From JBBDIM01 sp040880405 (GTDB lineage: Bacteria; Planctomycetota; Planctomycetia; Pirellulales; Pirellulaceae), in the NCBI GenBank assembly GCA_040880405.1, contig JBBDIM010000214.1, forward strand, positions 1 through 57,333: a stretch of DNA of 57,333 nucleotides, written 5' to 3'. Under the pieces are notes generated by a model that worked only from the letters and a program-made list of their open reading frames with translations, made no database searches and was not told the origin of the DNA. Both the position numbers and the translations under genes were made by a program. This document shows, piece by piece, positions 27,270 to 36,157 of this stretch (position 1 is the stretch's first letter; every line of letters starts with the position of its first letter).

Positions 27270-28964
27270 ATGGAAGACTTTGCCAAGTTCAGTGTTTCGG
27301 AACCTTCGCTGGAAGCCCTGACCACCGAGTATGATGCCCTGCTGGCCGATATGGATCAGGTGATCGACGACGCGGCCGCCGACCCGGAGACGGTGCCGCC
27401 GCTGCTGGAGCGGTGGGACGAGTTGCGGCGGATGGTCGATACCTGGGCCAATTTGACCGAGATCCGGTTCGACCAGGACACGACCAACGCCAGCTTCAAG
27501 GCGGCGCTCGATCGGCGGGACGAGGTCTCTCCCAAGATCACCGAGCTCGACGCCAAGGTGCAGCGGCGTTTGGTTGAAAGCTGCCACCGCGCGGCCCTAG
27601 AGGAAAAGTTCGGCCCGCAGGCCTTCGCGATTTGGGAGATGCGGATCCGCTCGTTCGATCCGGTGATCGAAGAGGACTTGGTGCAGGAGTCAAAACTGAC
27701 CAGCCGCTACAACGAACTGCTGGCCAGCGCTAAGCTGCCGTTCCAAGGGGAAGAGCACAACCTCTCCGGCATCTTGCAGTTTACCGAGGACCCCGACCGT
27801 CAGGTCCGGCACGACGCCCTAGAGGCGATGTGGGGTTGGTTTGCCGATAACCAGGCGGCGCTCGATCAGATTTACGACGACCTGGTCAAGCTCCGCCACG
27901 GCATGGCGCTGAAACTGGGCTGCTCTGGTTTCACAGAGCTGGCTTATCGGCGAATGGCGCGGATCGATTACAACGCGGTCGATGTGGCCACCTACCGCGA
28001 AGAAGTCCGCACCCATATCGTGCCGGTTTGCCGGGCGATTCGGAAGGCCCAGGCGGAAACCCTGGGGCTGGAAAAGTTGATGTTCTGGGATGAGAACCTG
28101 TTCGATGTCGCTGGCAACCCGCGTCCGCAAGGGACGTATGAAGAGCAGATCGACGCGGCCCAGAAGATGTTCAACGAAATGAACGAGACGCTGGGCGGAT
28201 TCTTCGAGATGATGCGCGAAAAGAACCTGATGGACCTGCAAAACCGGCCCGGCAAGGCGGGCGGCGGGTTTTGTACCAGCCTGGCCGACCAACGCGTCCC
28301 GTTCATCTTCGCGAATTTCAATGGCACGATGGGCGATGTCGAGGTCTTCACCCACGAGATGGGGCACGCTTACCAATGCTACGCGAGCTTCGCCCAAACG
28401 CTGCTCGACTATGTCTGGCCGACCTACGAATCGTGCGAGATCCACTCGATGGGCTTGGAGTACATGTGCTGGCCTCACATGGAGAAATTCTTTGGCGAGG
28501 ACGCCGACCGGTTCCGGCGGATTCACCTGATCGGCAACCTGCTGTTCTTACCGTATGGCGTAGCGGTCGACCACTTCCAGCACTTGGTCTACGAAAACCC
28601 CCAAGCCACCCCCGCCGAGCGGCACGCGATGTGGCAACAGGTCGAAAAGCTATACCTGGCCGACACCGACTACGGCGACCTGCCCCACCTCCCAACCGGT
28701 GGCCGCTGGCAACAGAAGCGGCATATCTACATGTCCCCCTTCTACTACATCGACTACACCTTGGCCCAGTGCTGTGCGATGCAGTTCTGGCTCAAAGCGG
28801 AAGAGGACCCCAAGTCCGCCCTCAAGGAATATCTGGCCCTCTGTGCGAGAGGAGGCAGCCTGCCCTTTCAGGAACTGGTAACCAGCGCCGGCCTGACGAG
28901 CCCGTTTAAGCCGGGCTGTTTGAAAGAGGTGGCGGCTCAGGCGAAGGCGTTTTTGGAGATTTGA
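27270..28964 (+). CDS. M3-family oligoendopeptidase (PepF-like)
   Basis: A 564-residue zinc metallopeptidase of the M3 family. The zinc motif HEMGH is at residues 362-366, followed by EIHSMGLE, whose first Glu is the expected third ligand. The N-terminal half is the helical substrate-gating domain. Length and motif spacing fit the bacterial PepF-like branch, which degrades short peptides in the cytoplasm; there is no signal peptide. No Shine-Dalgarno is visible before ATG 27270. It stands alone. Confidence 0.92.
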   Translation: MEDFAKFSVSEPSLEALTTEYDALLADMDQVIDDAAADPETVPPLLERWDELRRMVDTWANLTEIRFDQDTTNASFKAALDRRDEVSPKITELDAKVQRRLVESCHRAALEEKFGPQAFAIWEMRIRSFDPVIEEDLVQESKLTSRYNELLASAKLPFQGEEHNLSGILQFTEDPDRQVRHDALEAMWGWFADNQAALDQIYDDLVKLRHGMALKLGCSGFTELAYRRMARIDYNAVDVATYREEVRTHIVPVCRAIRKAQAETLGLEKLMFWDENLFDVAGNPRPQGTYEEQIDAAQKMFNEMNETLGGFFEMMREKNLMDLQNRPGKAGGGFCTSLADQRVPFIFANFNGTMGDVEVFTHEMGHAYQCYASFAQTLLDYVWPTYESCEIHSMGLEYMCWPHMEKFFGEDADRFRRIHLIGNLLFLPYGVAVDHFQHLVYENPQATPAERHAMWQQVEKLYLADTDYGDLPHLPTGGRWQQKRHIYMSPFYYIDYTLAQCCAMQFWLKAEEDPKSALKEYLALCARGGSLPFQELVTSAGLTSPFKPGCLKEVAAQAKAFLEI

Positions 28965-29003
28965 GAGTGCGGTTGGATTGGGGTGCCCGGTCCACGCCTG
29001 ATC

Positions 29004-29198
29004 TCACCCCTCCTTTTTTAGCCACGGATTAACGCGGATTAACACGGATAAGACGGCAAGCGGGTAGGACATCAAATCGCTTGCGACCTTATCTGTGATA
29101 TCAGTGTAATCCGTGGTTAAAAAAAGTCGGAATTGACGCTCTCCCACCTGGACTGCGATCACCGGTACTCCATCTTCCGTTACGTGACCGGTAATCAA
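29004..29198 (-). pseudogene. Aspartic-protease-like fragment truncated at a repeat insertion
   Basis: Starts TTG 29198, overlapping the stop of the upstream gene (TTGA), so translation is coupled. The first 25 residues, ITGHVTEDGVPVIAVQV followed by GERQFRLF, match the opening strands of clan-AA (retropepsin-like) aspartic proteases. The catalytic DTG should follow next. Instead the frame enters the repeat at 29018-29120 and encodes TTDYTDITDK and NPWLKKEG, peptides that come from this repeat. I infer that a repeat insertion removed the catalytic part. A very short functional peptide cannot be excluded. Confidence 0.6.
29018..29120. repeat. Inverted repeat with TTA(A/G)CCACGGATTA ends
   Basis: The left end TTAGCCACGGATTA (29018-29031) and right end TAATCCGTGGTTAA (29107-29120) are reverse complements with one mismatch. 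The inside has further short repeats of AACACGGAT and GATAA. A one-ended version occurs at 32485-32520. This repeat class is frequent in planctomycete intergenic DNA; the open frame across it gives DYTDITDK-type peptides. Confidence 0.75.
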
Positions 29199-29446
29199 CG
29201 ACGGCCCCCTTTTCGATAATACGTCGAGGAGCCCACTCGCATGAAGTATAACGGCGCGTCGATTCCTTCCGCGTCTCGCTGCTCAACCACGTCTTGAATC
29301 GAATCACCCAGCCAGACACGACGACTCGCTGGGTCGATGCCAGCGGTCATTCCGTTTTTGTCAGAGAGGTCGTGTTGGTGCAGGTAATCGGCCCAAATCT
29401 TATGAGCTCGATCGGAGTCGGTTTCGGTCCAATTGGAAACAGTCAC
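29195..29446 (-). CDS. Small protein resembling DUF5678, linked to an aspartic-protease gene
   Basis: An 83-residue protein starting at GTG 29446, which has AGGAG about 8 bases upstream; a longer frame to 29479 is less likely. The middle, MTAGIDPASRRVWLGDSIQD, followed by VVEQRDAEGIDAPLYFMRVG, resembles the DUF5678 pattern, which is often encoded next to clan-AA aspartic-protease-like genes. The adjacent gene here is such a fragment and overlaps it by one base, which supports the assignment. Function unknown. Confidence 0.55.
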   Translation of the reverse strand: MTVSNWTETDSDRAHKIWADYLHQHDLSDKNGMTAGIDPASRRVWLGDSIQDVVEQRDAEGIDAPLYFMRVGSSTYYRKGGRR

Positions 29447-29562
29447 TTGGCTTCTCCTGGGGAGTCGCTGCACGGCCAAACATTGCCTTCACAACTTAAT
29501 CATAAGTGGAAATGGACGTCAGGCAATCAATTTGCGGCATCGCCATAGATGCCCCCCCGCTC

Positions 29563-30519
29563 TCAATCCTCCTGCTCCCGAAACAACGCACTAATCGATT
29601 CATCGTTGTGAATCCGCTTAATCGCCTCGCCCAGAAGGGGCGCGACGGAGAGGATTCTCGCGTTGGGTAGCAGGTCGTGCGAGTGATGGGGGATCGTGTC
29701 GGTCATGATCAGTTCTTTGATCGGGGCGGCCTGCAAGCGCGCGATCGCCGGGCCGCACAGCACGCCGTGGGTCGCCGCGATGTAGATTTCCCGCGCACCC
29801 GCCGCGGCCACTACTTTGGCCGCTCCGCAGATCGAGCCGGCCGTGCTGATCATGTCGTCGAAGATGATCGCCGTTTTGCCTTCGATCGGACCACCGATGA
29901 TATGTTTGGTGGTGGTCTCCTGGGCGCTGGTGCGGCGTTTGTCCACGATCGCCAACTCGCCATGCAGGCGGCGGTTGTGGGTGACGGACCGTTTGATGCT
30001 GCCGGCGTCGGGGCTGACCACCACCAGTTCCTCACTCGGGATGCCCAGGCTCAGGAAGTAGTGGTTCAAGACCGGGGCGGCATACAGGTGGTCGACCGGG
30101 ACGTTGAAAAATCCTTGGATCTGGGCGGCGTGCAGGTCCATGGTCAGCACACGGTCCGCTCCGGCGGTGGTAATCAAATCGGCCACCAGCTTCGCGGTGA
30201 TCGGTACCCGGCCTTCGTCCTTGCGGTCCTGCCGCGCGTAGCCGTAATACGGAATCACGGCGGTGATCCGCTCCGCACTCGCGCGTTTGCAACTGTCGAT
30301 CATCACCAACAGTTCCATCAGGTTATGGTTGACCGGCGGGCAGGTCGGTTGGATCAGAAAGACATCGCGGCCGCGGACATCCTCGTTGATCCGGCAAGAG
30401 ATTTCGCCATCGGGGAAATCGTTCAGAGTGACGTTGCCCAGCTTCAGGTGCAGGAACTTGCAGATATCGTCCGCAAGCTGCAAATTGGCCCGCCCGCTGA
30501 AGATTTTGATTTCTCGCAT
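29563..30519 (-). CDS. prs: Ribose-phosphate pyrophosphokinase
   Basis: Makes PRPP from ribose 5-phosphate and ATP for purine, pyrimidine, His and Trp synthesis. It opens MREIKIFSGRANLQLA and has the flexible PYYGYARQDRK segment, the MDLHAAQIQGFF motif, and the ribose-5-phosphate loop IIFDDMISTAGSI. I start at ATG 30519, giving the normal 318 residues. An upstream in-frame ATG at 30585 would add 22 residues and overlaps the previous gene's stop as TAATG, so a coupled longer form is possible. Cotranscribed with the upstream nucleotidyltransferase gene. Confidence 0.94.
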   Translation of the reverse strand: MREIKIFSGRANLQLADDICKFLHLKLGNVTLNDFPDGEISCRINEDVRGRDVFLIQPTCPPVNHNLMELLVMIDSCKRASAERITAVIPYYGYARQDRKDEGRVPITAKLVADLITTAGADRVLTMDLHAAQIQGFFNVPVDHLYAAPVLNHYFLSLGIPSEELVVVSPDAGSIKRSVTHNRRLHGELAIVDKRRTSAQETTTKHIIGGPIEGKTAIIFDDMISTAGSICGAAKVVAAAGAREIYIAATHGVLCGPAIARLQAAPIKELIMTDTIPHHSHDLLPNARILSVAPLLGEAIKRIHNDESISALFREQED

Positions 30520-30584
30520 GGTTGATTCAGAAGTTTCGAAAGGTTGAAAGGGCGCGGGCAATCGGCAATCGGACAGAATAGACA

Positions 30585-31355
30585 TTACGGGGCAGTATAG
30601 CCTAAATCTCCCATCACCCGTTCAGCCTCGCGGAGGTGTTCGGGCGAGTTGATACTGTAGGCCTCGCACGGCTTGAGGATCGGGAGCGCGTCGACACGTT
30701 TGCCATGGCCGAGGAGGATCGCGGGACAATCCGTCAGGTAATACTCGTTTTGTCGGTTATCGCACGACAGTTGCTCCAGTGCGGTTAGCAATTGGGGACC
30801 ATCGAACAGGTAAGTGCTCATGTTCACCTCGTCGATCTTCAGTTGCTCCGGCGTGGCGTCTTTGTGCTCGACGATCTCCTGAAAGGCCCCCTCCGCATCT
30901 CGGACAATCCGTCCCAGTCCGGTCGGATCCTCGTGAATGAGGGTTCCCAGCAAGCAGGCGAATGGCCCTTGGGGCTCTGCCTTGGACTGCTGGAACCGGT
31001 CCCACAGTCCAGCGAGCGATTCGGTTTGAACCAAGGGAGAATCCCCCGCGACGACCATCACCCCACCGGTGTGGTCAGTGAGGGCCTCGCGGCAAACCAT
31101 CACGGCATGGCCGGTCCCGAGCTGCTCGGTCTGCTCGACGAACTCCACTCCGGGCCAGGTGGCCAGTTGCTCTCGGACCAGATCGGCCTGATGCCCCACC
31201 ACCACAATCTTCCGCGTCACGCCCGCTTTATCCAACGCTTTGAGGACGTACTCGATCATCGGCCGCCCCAGAACCGGGACCAGCACCTTCGGCAGGTCCG
31301 ATCCCATCCGTGTCCCCTTGCCCGCCGCCAAAACCACGGCTACTCGGTCGTTCAT
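30585..31355 (-). CDS. GlmU N-terminal-type UDP-sugar pyrophosphorylase
   Basis: A 256-residue nucleotidyltransferase, normally making UDP-GlcNAc or a similar NDP-sugar. The start is ATG 31355; upstream in-frame residues are not family-like. It opens AVVLAAGKGTRMGSDLPKVL, the NTP-binding glycine-rich loop, and continues with TEQLGTGHAVM, VVAGDSPLV and LGRIVRDAEG. Bifunctional GlmU has about 450 residues with a left-handed beta-helix acetyltransferase half; that half is missing here. So the acetylation step of UDP-GlcNAc synthesis must be encoded elsewhere, or this enzyme serves another sugar. It lies directly before prs. Confidence 0.85.
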   Translation of the reverse strand: MNDRVAVVLAAGKGTRMGSDLPKVLVPVLGRPMIEYVLKALDKAGVTRKIVVVGHQADLVREQLATWPGVEFVEQTEQLGTGHAVMVCREALTDHTGGVMVVAGDSPLVQTESLAGLWDRFQQSKAEPQGPFACLLGTLIHEDPTGLGRIVRDAEGAFQEIVEHKDATPEQLKIDEVNMSTYLFDGPQLLTALEQLSCDNRQNEYYLTDCPAILLGHGKRVDALPILKPCEAYSINSPEHLREAERVMGDLGYTAP

Positions 31356-31594
31356 GGTGTCGTACCCGATGTTGAGAAAGATCCAAGCGAGAGGGTTTAG
31401 CCATGGCCAAGTACCCCTCGGGGGGCCCGGCACGAGCGTGCGATAAGCCGTTATGTTCGCATGTTTTGCCCCCATGTTCCAGCCCGCCGCTGGAGTCTCT
31501 TGCGCTGCGGAACTTTCGCTAATTCCCACCCAAATTGGGTTGGGGATGCGTACAATGGAGCGTTGCCCCCATCACCGCCAGCCAAAGGGACTGC

Positions 31595-32305
31595 ATGACC
31601 CAACCGTACGGATTGAAAATTGTCGATCACACGGAGCAATGCCCCTATTTGGGGGATCGCCAGGCGACGATGCCGTTCTACTTGCCGCTCCACCAACTGC
31701 CCCCAGAGGCTTTGGACCGGGTCATGGCCGAAGGAGTGCGGCGGTCTGGGGTGTTTCTGTACCATACCCAGTGCGATTCTTGTCGCGCCTGTGTCCCCAT
31801 CCGCATCCCGGTCGACCGCTTCACTCCCCGCCGCCGCCACCGCCGCGTGTTGGCGAAGACCGGCCAGCAGGTTCGTGTGGAAACGGGGCCGTTGGTCTCG
31901 GACGAAACTAGGGTCACCCTTTACAACCGCCATAAGATCGAGCGGGACCTGGGCCAGCCCGGCAGCGAAGTCGACACCGACGCGATGCACGAATTCCTGG
32001 GCACCACCTGCTGCCACAGCGAAGAACTGCGGCTGCTGCTGGATGACCGCCTGGTGGGCGTTTCGATCTTCGACCAAGGGGCGACCGCGATGTCGGCCGT
32101 CTACTGCTACTTCGACCCCAGCCTGCCCCAGCTCGGCCTGGGCACCTTCGCCATCCTCCAGCAAATCGAGCTTTGCCGCCAGCGCGGCCTAAAGCATCTC
32201 TACCTCGGCTTCCACGTCGCGGAAAACGACCACATGCGCTACAAAGCCAGCTTCCTGCCGCATGAGCGAAAGGTGGCTGGGGAGTGGGTGGAGTTTTTGG
32301 AGTGA
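31595..32305 (+). CDS. bpt: Bpt/Ate-type aminoacyl-tRNA-protein transferase
   Basis: A 236-residue enzyme that adds Leu (Bpt) or Arg (Ate1) from tRNA to N-terminal acidic residues, marking proteins for ClpAP. Family features are the N-terminal QCDSCRACVPIRIPVDRF with four clustered cysteines, the central RVTLYNRHKIERDLG, and a GNAT-like C-terminal half (LYLGFHVAENDHMRYKASF). The first in-frame start, TTG 31535, lacks family sequence, so I use ATG 31595. Whether it transfers Leu or Arg is not decidable by eye; bacterial members are usually Bpt. Confidence 0.88.
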   Translation: MTQPYGLKIVDHTEQCPYLGDRQATMPFYLPLHQLPPEALDRVMAEGVRRSGVFLYHTQCDSCRACVPIRIPVDRFTPRRRHRRVLAKTGQQVRVETGPLVSDETRVTLYNRHKIERDLGQPGSEVDTDAMHEFLGTTCCHSEELRLLLDDRLVGVSIFDQGATAMSAVYCYFDPSLPQLGLGTFAILQQIELCRQRGLKHLYLGFHVAENDHMRYKASFLPHERKVAGEWVEFLE

Positions 32306-32425
32306 GGTCTACCAACCCGCATCGCGTGACGTTCTCCGGAGTCCCAAGGGGACGTCTAACGACAGCCCAGGACGCAGTCCTGGGTATGGGATTCGATAAA
32401 GAAACGTCAGTCCTGAAGGGACGAT

Positions 32426-33514
32426 TTAAGCTTGAACGAAGCCATGAAAATCAGTGTCCTTCGTTGCCATCTTACGTCCGTTTCTTAACCACGGATTGTC
32501 GCGGATTAACGCGGATGAGGCCCATGGCGGCGCGGAGGTATGACACCCGCGGAAGTCACATCGCCAGAATCGTAAACGCCCACGCCGTGGGGTGACTTGA
32601 GGGTTGTTTGTCGAAACCATCGGACCGGCCGATTGATACGCAGTCCAGGTTTTCAGCAGCGCCTCGACTCCCGCTCCTTCGGCGCTGAGGTAAACCTTCC
32701 GCCAAGCTCGATAGGTGCTCAAAATCGAGGCCGCTTGGTTTTTTAGCCGGAGGTCCTCAACGTGGGAGATGTGACCGACCGGGACCGCGAACACGAATCG
32801 GCCGGTGGCTGATTCGAAGGTCGGGATCTGGAAGAAGTCTCGTTTGACGAACTGGCCCGTTTCCCTTTGAGACTCGCCGGCCGTTACGAAAAAATCGACC
32901 GCATGATCGGGGTAGCCAAACACGAGCCCGTACCCTTTCCAGCGGAGCGAGCTAGGGGCCCCTTCCACGCGATCCATCACCTCTTGCGGCGACATCTCCG
33001 GCGAGACGCCAATCTGGCGGAAGAAGTCGGCGCGGCGGACAATCAGGCGGCGTAGGCTGAGCCGGTGGGCGATAAAAGCGGAGACGCTTCGCTGCCCGTT
33101 ATCGGGCCTCACAAACGTCACGAAACCGATCTCTAGGTGGGGACCCAGTGGCAACGCGGCCGCGATTTCGCGGGCCCGCTTCAGCTCCACCGTTGTCGTT
33201 TCACCAGCGGGAATCTGAGTCCGCCAAAACCCCTCGCTGACCGGTTTTAGGCCGCCGCTAACCGTGAACAAAGCCTCGCGGTCGAGAAGTCGCAAGGCGA
33301 GCACTTCCGGCGTCAACTCCGGCTTGGTGGGCTGTGCATCGCTTTCTTCCACAACCGACGGCTGGACGTCGGTCGGTGAGGTGGTGGGCAGCGGCTGTGC
33401 GTAAACGTGGGAGGACGGTAGCAGTGTTACAATGCAGATCCAGATCCAGGTTGATAGTCGTGGCACGATGGCCCTCCGAAGATGAAATTCTTTGGGAATA
33501 TGTTTTGAGCCCAT
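32426..33514 (-). CDS. Secreted hypothetical protein with a repeat-derived C-terminus
   Basis: A 362-residue protein with a signal peptide (hydrophobic WIWICIVTLLPSSHVYA) and a soluble domain of unknown type (about 60-310; EVALRLLDREALFTVSGGLK-like and IGFVTFVRPDNGQR stretches). The last 30 residues contain SALIRDNPWLRNGRK, which is the translated TTAACCACGGATT repeat at 32485-32520, so the original stop was probably lost and replaced by the repeat. The gene may therefore still work but with an altered tail. No catalytic motif is visible. Confidence 0.7.
   Translation of the reverse strand: MGSKHIPKEFHLRRAIVPRLSTWIWICIVTLLPSSHVYAQPLPTTSPTDVQPSVVEESDAQPTKPELTPEVLALRLLDREALFTVSGGLKPVSEGFWRTQIPAGETTTVELKRAREIAAALPLGPHLEIGFVTFVRPDNGQRSVSAFIAHRLSLRRLIVRRADFFRQIGVSPEMSPQEVMDRVEGAPSSLRWKGYGLVFGYPDHAVDFFVTAGESQRETGQFVKRDFFQIPTFESATGRFVFAVPVGHISHVEDLRLKNQAASILSTYRAWRKVYLSAEGAGVEALLKTWTAYQSAGPMVSTNNPQVTPRRGRLRFWRCDFRGCHTSAPPWASSALIRDNPWLRNGRKMATKDTDFHGFVQA
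32485..32520. repeat. One-ended TTAACCACGGATT repeat
   Basis: TTAACCACGGATTGTCGCGG followed by ATTAACGCGGATGAGG matches one end of the element at 29018-29120. It lies inside the C-terminal coding part of the secreted protein on the minus strand, and no second inverted end is seen nearby. Confidence 0.65.
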
Positions 33515-33545
33515 TTTGATTCGCGGTCACATTACCGATGGGACA

Positions 33546-34484
33546 CTATTCCAACGACAAGACATTTCCGCTGGCACGCGTACTCAGTTCGCGGAGAACG
33601 ACCAGGTTCATGGTGGTGGCCAAGTAACGGACCGAACCATCCGCCAGCGCGACGCTGGCTCCGCTGGGATGGGCACTGCTGTAGGTGGTGAGACGCCGGT
33701 AATAAAGATCCCAATACTCCGCGCTGCCCGATGCGGGTGGCGAAACGCCGACCGAATCCGGAAGGCGAAAATTAACGGGGGCGAGGGTCGAGCGCCAAGA
33801 GAAGTAAGGCCCGCCCGACCAAGCGGAATAGGCCCGCAAATCGTCGCTGGGACGCCCGGTTAGGGTGCCCCAGTGCTTGTCGAGGCCATACCGTTCGCCC
33901 ACCAGCAGGGTATTGGTGGTTCCGTCGGTAATGTCCGCGAATCGAACCTTGGTGTCGAAGTGAAACATTCCATCATCGACTCCCGCGTTGGGTGCGGCGG
34001 TACCCGCATTACAGCCATAGCTGGTCAGCCCGACATAGCGGCCATTGGGATAGTTGGCGTTCGCCCCGGGGGCAAACACTGGGTGAGGAGAGTCTCCCAG
34101 GGCATCGCTCGGGGCGAGTAAGGTGCTGATCATGGTCGCCGAGGGACTATCTGGGCCGTGCGACTGGACGATGATATTGGGCGCGGCATAAAAGGCATCG
34201 TACACCGCCCCTTGCTCGATGAACGGCAAGATGGGCACCACCCAGCCACTGTAGTTCGGTTCTGAATCGTACTGGGCCGCGGCGGGAAACTTGTGGTGAA
34301 CATCGTGAAACGAGTGACAGGCCAAGGCTAGTTGTTTGAGATTGTTTTGGCTACTCATCCGCCGCGCCGCTTCTCTCGCCGCTTGCACGGCCGGGAGCAG
34401 TAGCGCGACCAAGACACCGATAATGGCGATCACAACCAGCAGTTCGACAAGCGTGAACGCACGCCGCGGTTTCGAGCAAGGCAT
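33546..34484 (-). CDS. DUF1559 protein with prepilin-type N-terminus
   Basis: A 312-residue planctomycete DUF1559 protein. The N-terminus RRAFTLVELLVVIAIIGVLV is a type IV prepilin cleavage and methylation signal, and the long helix ends in NNLKQLALACHSFHD. The C-terminus carries the H-x9-DG motif (HPSGASVALADG) typical of the family. Planctomycetes encode many copies; a role in the surface or in pseudopili is assumed, not shown. It is encoded right after the lipoprotein-type gene at 34541, a pairing common in these bacteria. Confidence 0.92.
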   Translation of the reverse strand: MPCSKPRRAFTLVELLVVIAIIGVLVALLLPAVQAAREAARRMSSQNNLKQLALACHSFHDVHHKFPAAAQYDSEPNYSGWVVPILPFIEQGAVYDAFYAAPNIIVQSHGPDSPSATMISTLLAPSDALGDSPHPVFAPGANANYPNGRYVGLTSYGCNAGTAAPNAGVDDGMFHFDTKVRFADITDGTTNTLLVGERYGLDKHWGTLTGRPSDDLRAYSAWSGGPYFSWRSTLAPVNFRLPDSVGVSPPASGSAEYWDLYYRRLTTYSSAHPSGASVALADGSVRYLATTMNLVVLRELSTRASGNVLSLE

Positions 34485-34540
34485 AGCAGGCCCCTATGGT
34501 CCGAGTGAAGAAAATTGGATGAACCCAATAAATGGCACGG

Positions 34541-35008
34541 TTAGCCGGTCGTCAGCGTGAAATCGTGCGTCTGTTCGCCTGGCCGAATGTCGACCGCGCG
34601 AAGTGGCGTGCGATTGGCGTCGCTGTAGATGGCCGGCACACGCGATCTGGGAACACGCCGAGACTTGACGCGTCCCTCCGTGGGGATGCCACTTTCCGGA
34701 TCGACCGCCAAGCCTCCGCCCGGCATCATCAAGGTCGCATCGTTGATACAAACCCGATGGGTCCCGATCAGCACACCGTAGGTGCCGGTCGCGGTAACCT
34801 GAAATCGTCCACTGGCATCGGTATAGGCCGAGGTGGGCGGGCTGGAGATTTCCTGATCCGGCTCCGGTATGAACTGGACCTCGACATCCTCCAGCGGAAT
34901 GCCATCCAATGTCACTATCCCTTCGACCGACGCAAACTGAGGCTGGTTACAACCAAGCCCCAACACCAGACCACATAGCAGGGCAGCGCGACTTATCCCA
35001 AGTTTCAC
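34541..35008 (-). CDS. Lipoprotein with carboxypeptidase-regulatory-like fold
   Basis: A 155-residue protein with signal and lipobox LVLGLGC (Cys20), so it should be anchored to a membrane. The mature part has SVEGIVTLDGIPLEDVEVQF and YTDASGRFQVTATGTYGVL, the repeating strand pattern of carboxypeptidase-regulatory-like (prealbumin-type) domains, which are mostly binding or structural. Planctomycetes often encode such a protein directly before a DUF1559 gene, as here. Stop-to-start distance to the next gene is 56 bases. Confidence 0.82.
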   Translation of the reverse strand: MKLGISRAALLCGLVLGLGCNQPQFASVEGIVTLDGIPLEDVEVQFIPEPDQEISSPPTSAYTDASGRFQVTATGTYGVLIGTHRVCINDATLMMPGGGLAVDPESGIPTEGRVKSRRVPRSRVPAIYSDANRTPLRAVDIRPGEQTHDFTLTTG

Positions 35009-35130
35009 TGGACATCACTCCGATCGACGATGACGAACTCTTGCCGCAACGGCACGGCAAACGTGTTGCATGTGATGTTTATATGCAACCAAATTGCAAG
35101 TGTCAATTGGGGAGAGAAGTCGGATTCGGG

Positions 35131-36012
35131 TTAGTCTCCCTCGCTCACCTGAATCCCCTGCATCGCCTCCTCAAAGGTCTGCTGGCGGACCGTTAAGTTG
35201 TCCCCTTCACCGGTAATCACCAGGGCGATTTCTTGGTCGACCTGCACGTCGTCCGCTGCTTCGGTCCAGGCCCAGTCGATGGAGGTTGGTCGACACTGGA
35301 GGTGGGTGCGGATGGCCTGGGGTGGGAGTTCCAGTGTTTGGGCTTGGTCTTCCGTGGAGCCGGGCGGCGAGAGAGAATAGCTCACGGTTTCGGCGGTGCG
35401 GTTGATGACCTTAAAGCGAAAGGCCGCGGATCGGGGACGGCCGAACATCTGCACGCCGTAGTATCGATCGCTTTCCGGATCGTGGGCGATCGCCAAGCCG
35501 ATCTGGGTCACGTAAGGGTTGAGCATCGCCGCGCGGTGCTCCGGCGAGTTGAGCCAGCCTTCGTAAAAGCCGCGACCCAGTTCAGCGGTGGTAAACTCCG
35601 CTGACCGCCGCAACTTGGCGATGTTCTCGCTCACGATGCAGTACTCATAATCGAACAGCGAGGCTCGCTCCGACGGTTGGTTGCCATCGGCCGTGTGTCC
35701 GTACTCTCCGGTTCGAGCCATGAACGCGGCGAAATAGGCCGCCGTCTTGGTCAGTTGGTCGTTCACCTCAACCGGTGGCAAGTCATGCTCGCGGCGAAAC
35801 GCATTGGTTTTCTCCAGAATCACCTGCTCGGCCTCCGAGAGATCAGGCCCTTCGGCGGGTGATTCCAGATAGTCTTTGTGGAACTCCTCCAGGCTTTGGG
35901 CATTGGCCCGTTGGCTCCCCAGGAAGATCAGCGACACGCATGCGGTAAAGATGAGAAGACGCCGAGACATGATCGAAACTGCGTGCTGTCGTCTCGCTGG
36001 TGTGTGTCGCAT
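35131..36012 (-). CDS. Secreted CAP-superfamily (SCP/PR1) protein
   Basis: A 293-residue protein starting at ATG 36012, because AAGGAAA lies about 8 bases upstream; a later ATG (35970) has no such site. The signal peptide is MSRRLLIFTACVSLIFLG inside a longer basic N-terminal region. The CAP domain has KTNAFRREHDLPPVEVN, CIVSENIAKL and HRAAMLNPYVTQIGLAI, the classic SCP/PR1 boxes. A C-terminal beta-rich part (about 200-293) has no assignment. CAP proteins in bacteria are mostly exported with unknown roles. Confidence 0.88.
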   Translation of the reverse strand: MRHTPARRQHAVSIMSRRLLIFTACVSLIFLGSQRANAQSLEEFHKDYLESPAEGPDLSEAEQVILEKTNAFRREHDLPPVEVNDQLTKTAAYFAAFMARTGEYGHTADGNQPSERASLFDYEYCIVSENIAKLRRSAEFTTAELGRGFYEGWLNSPEHRAAMLNPYVTQIGLAIAHDPESDRYYGVQMFGRPRSAAFRFKVINRTAETVSYSLSPPGSTEDQAQTLELPPQAIRTHLQCRPTSIDWAWTEAADDVQVDQEIALVITGEGDNLTVRQQTFEEAMQGIQVSEGD

Positions 36013-36157
36013 TTGACGTTTCCTTTTTCCCCAAAAAGACGATATGAAAATGTAAGCCATATTTTACGCGTGCGCATGGATCACGACCAATTGCCTCAAG
36101 CCGCGAGTATCGAATCCATCACGGGGAGCCCCTCTTCTTGCGGAGTTTCCCCCGGGC

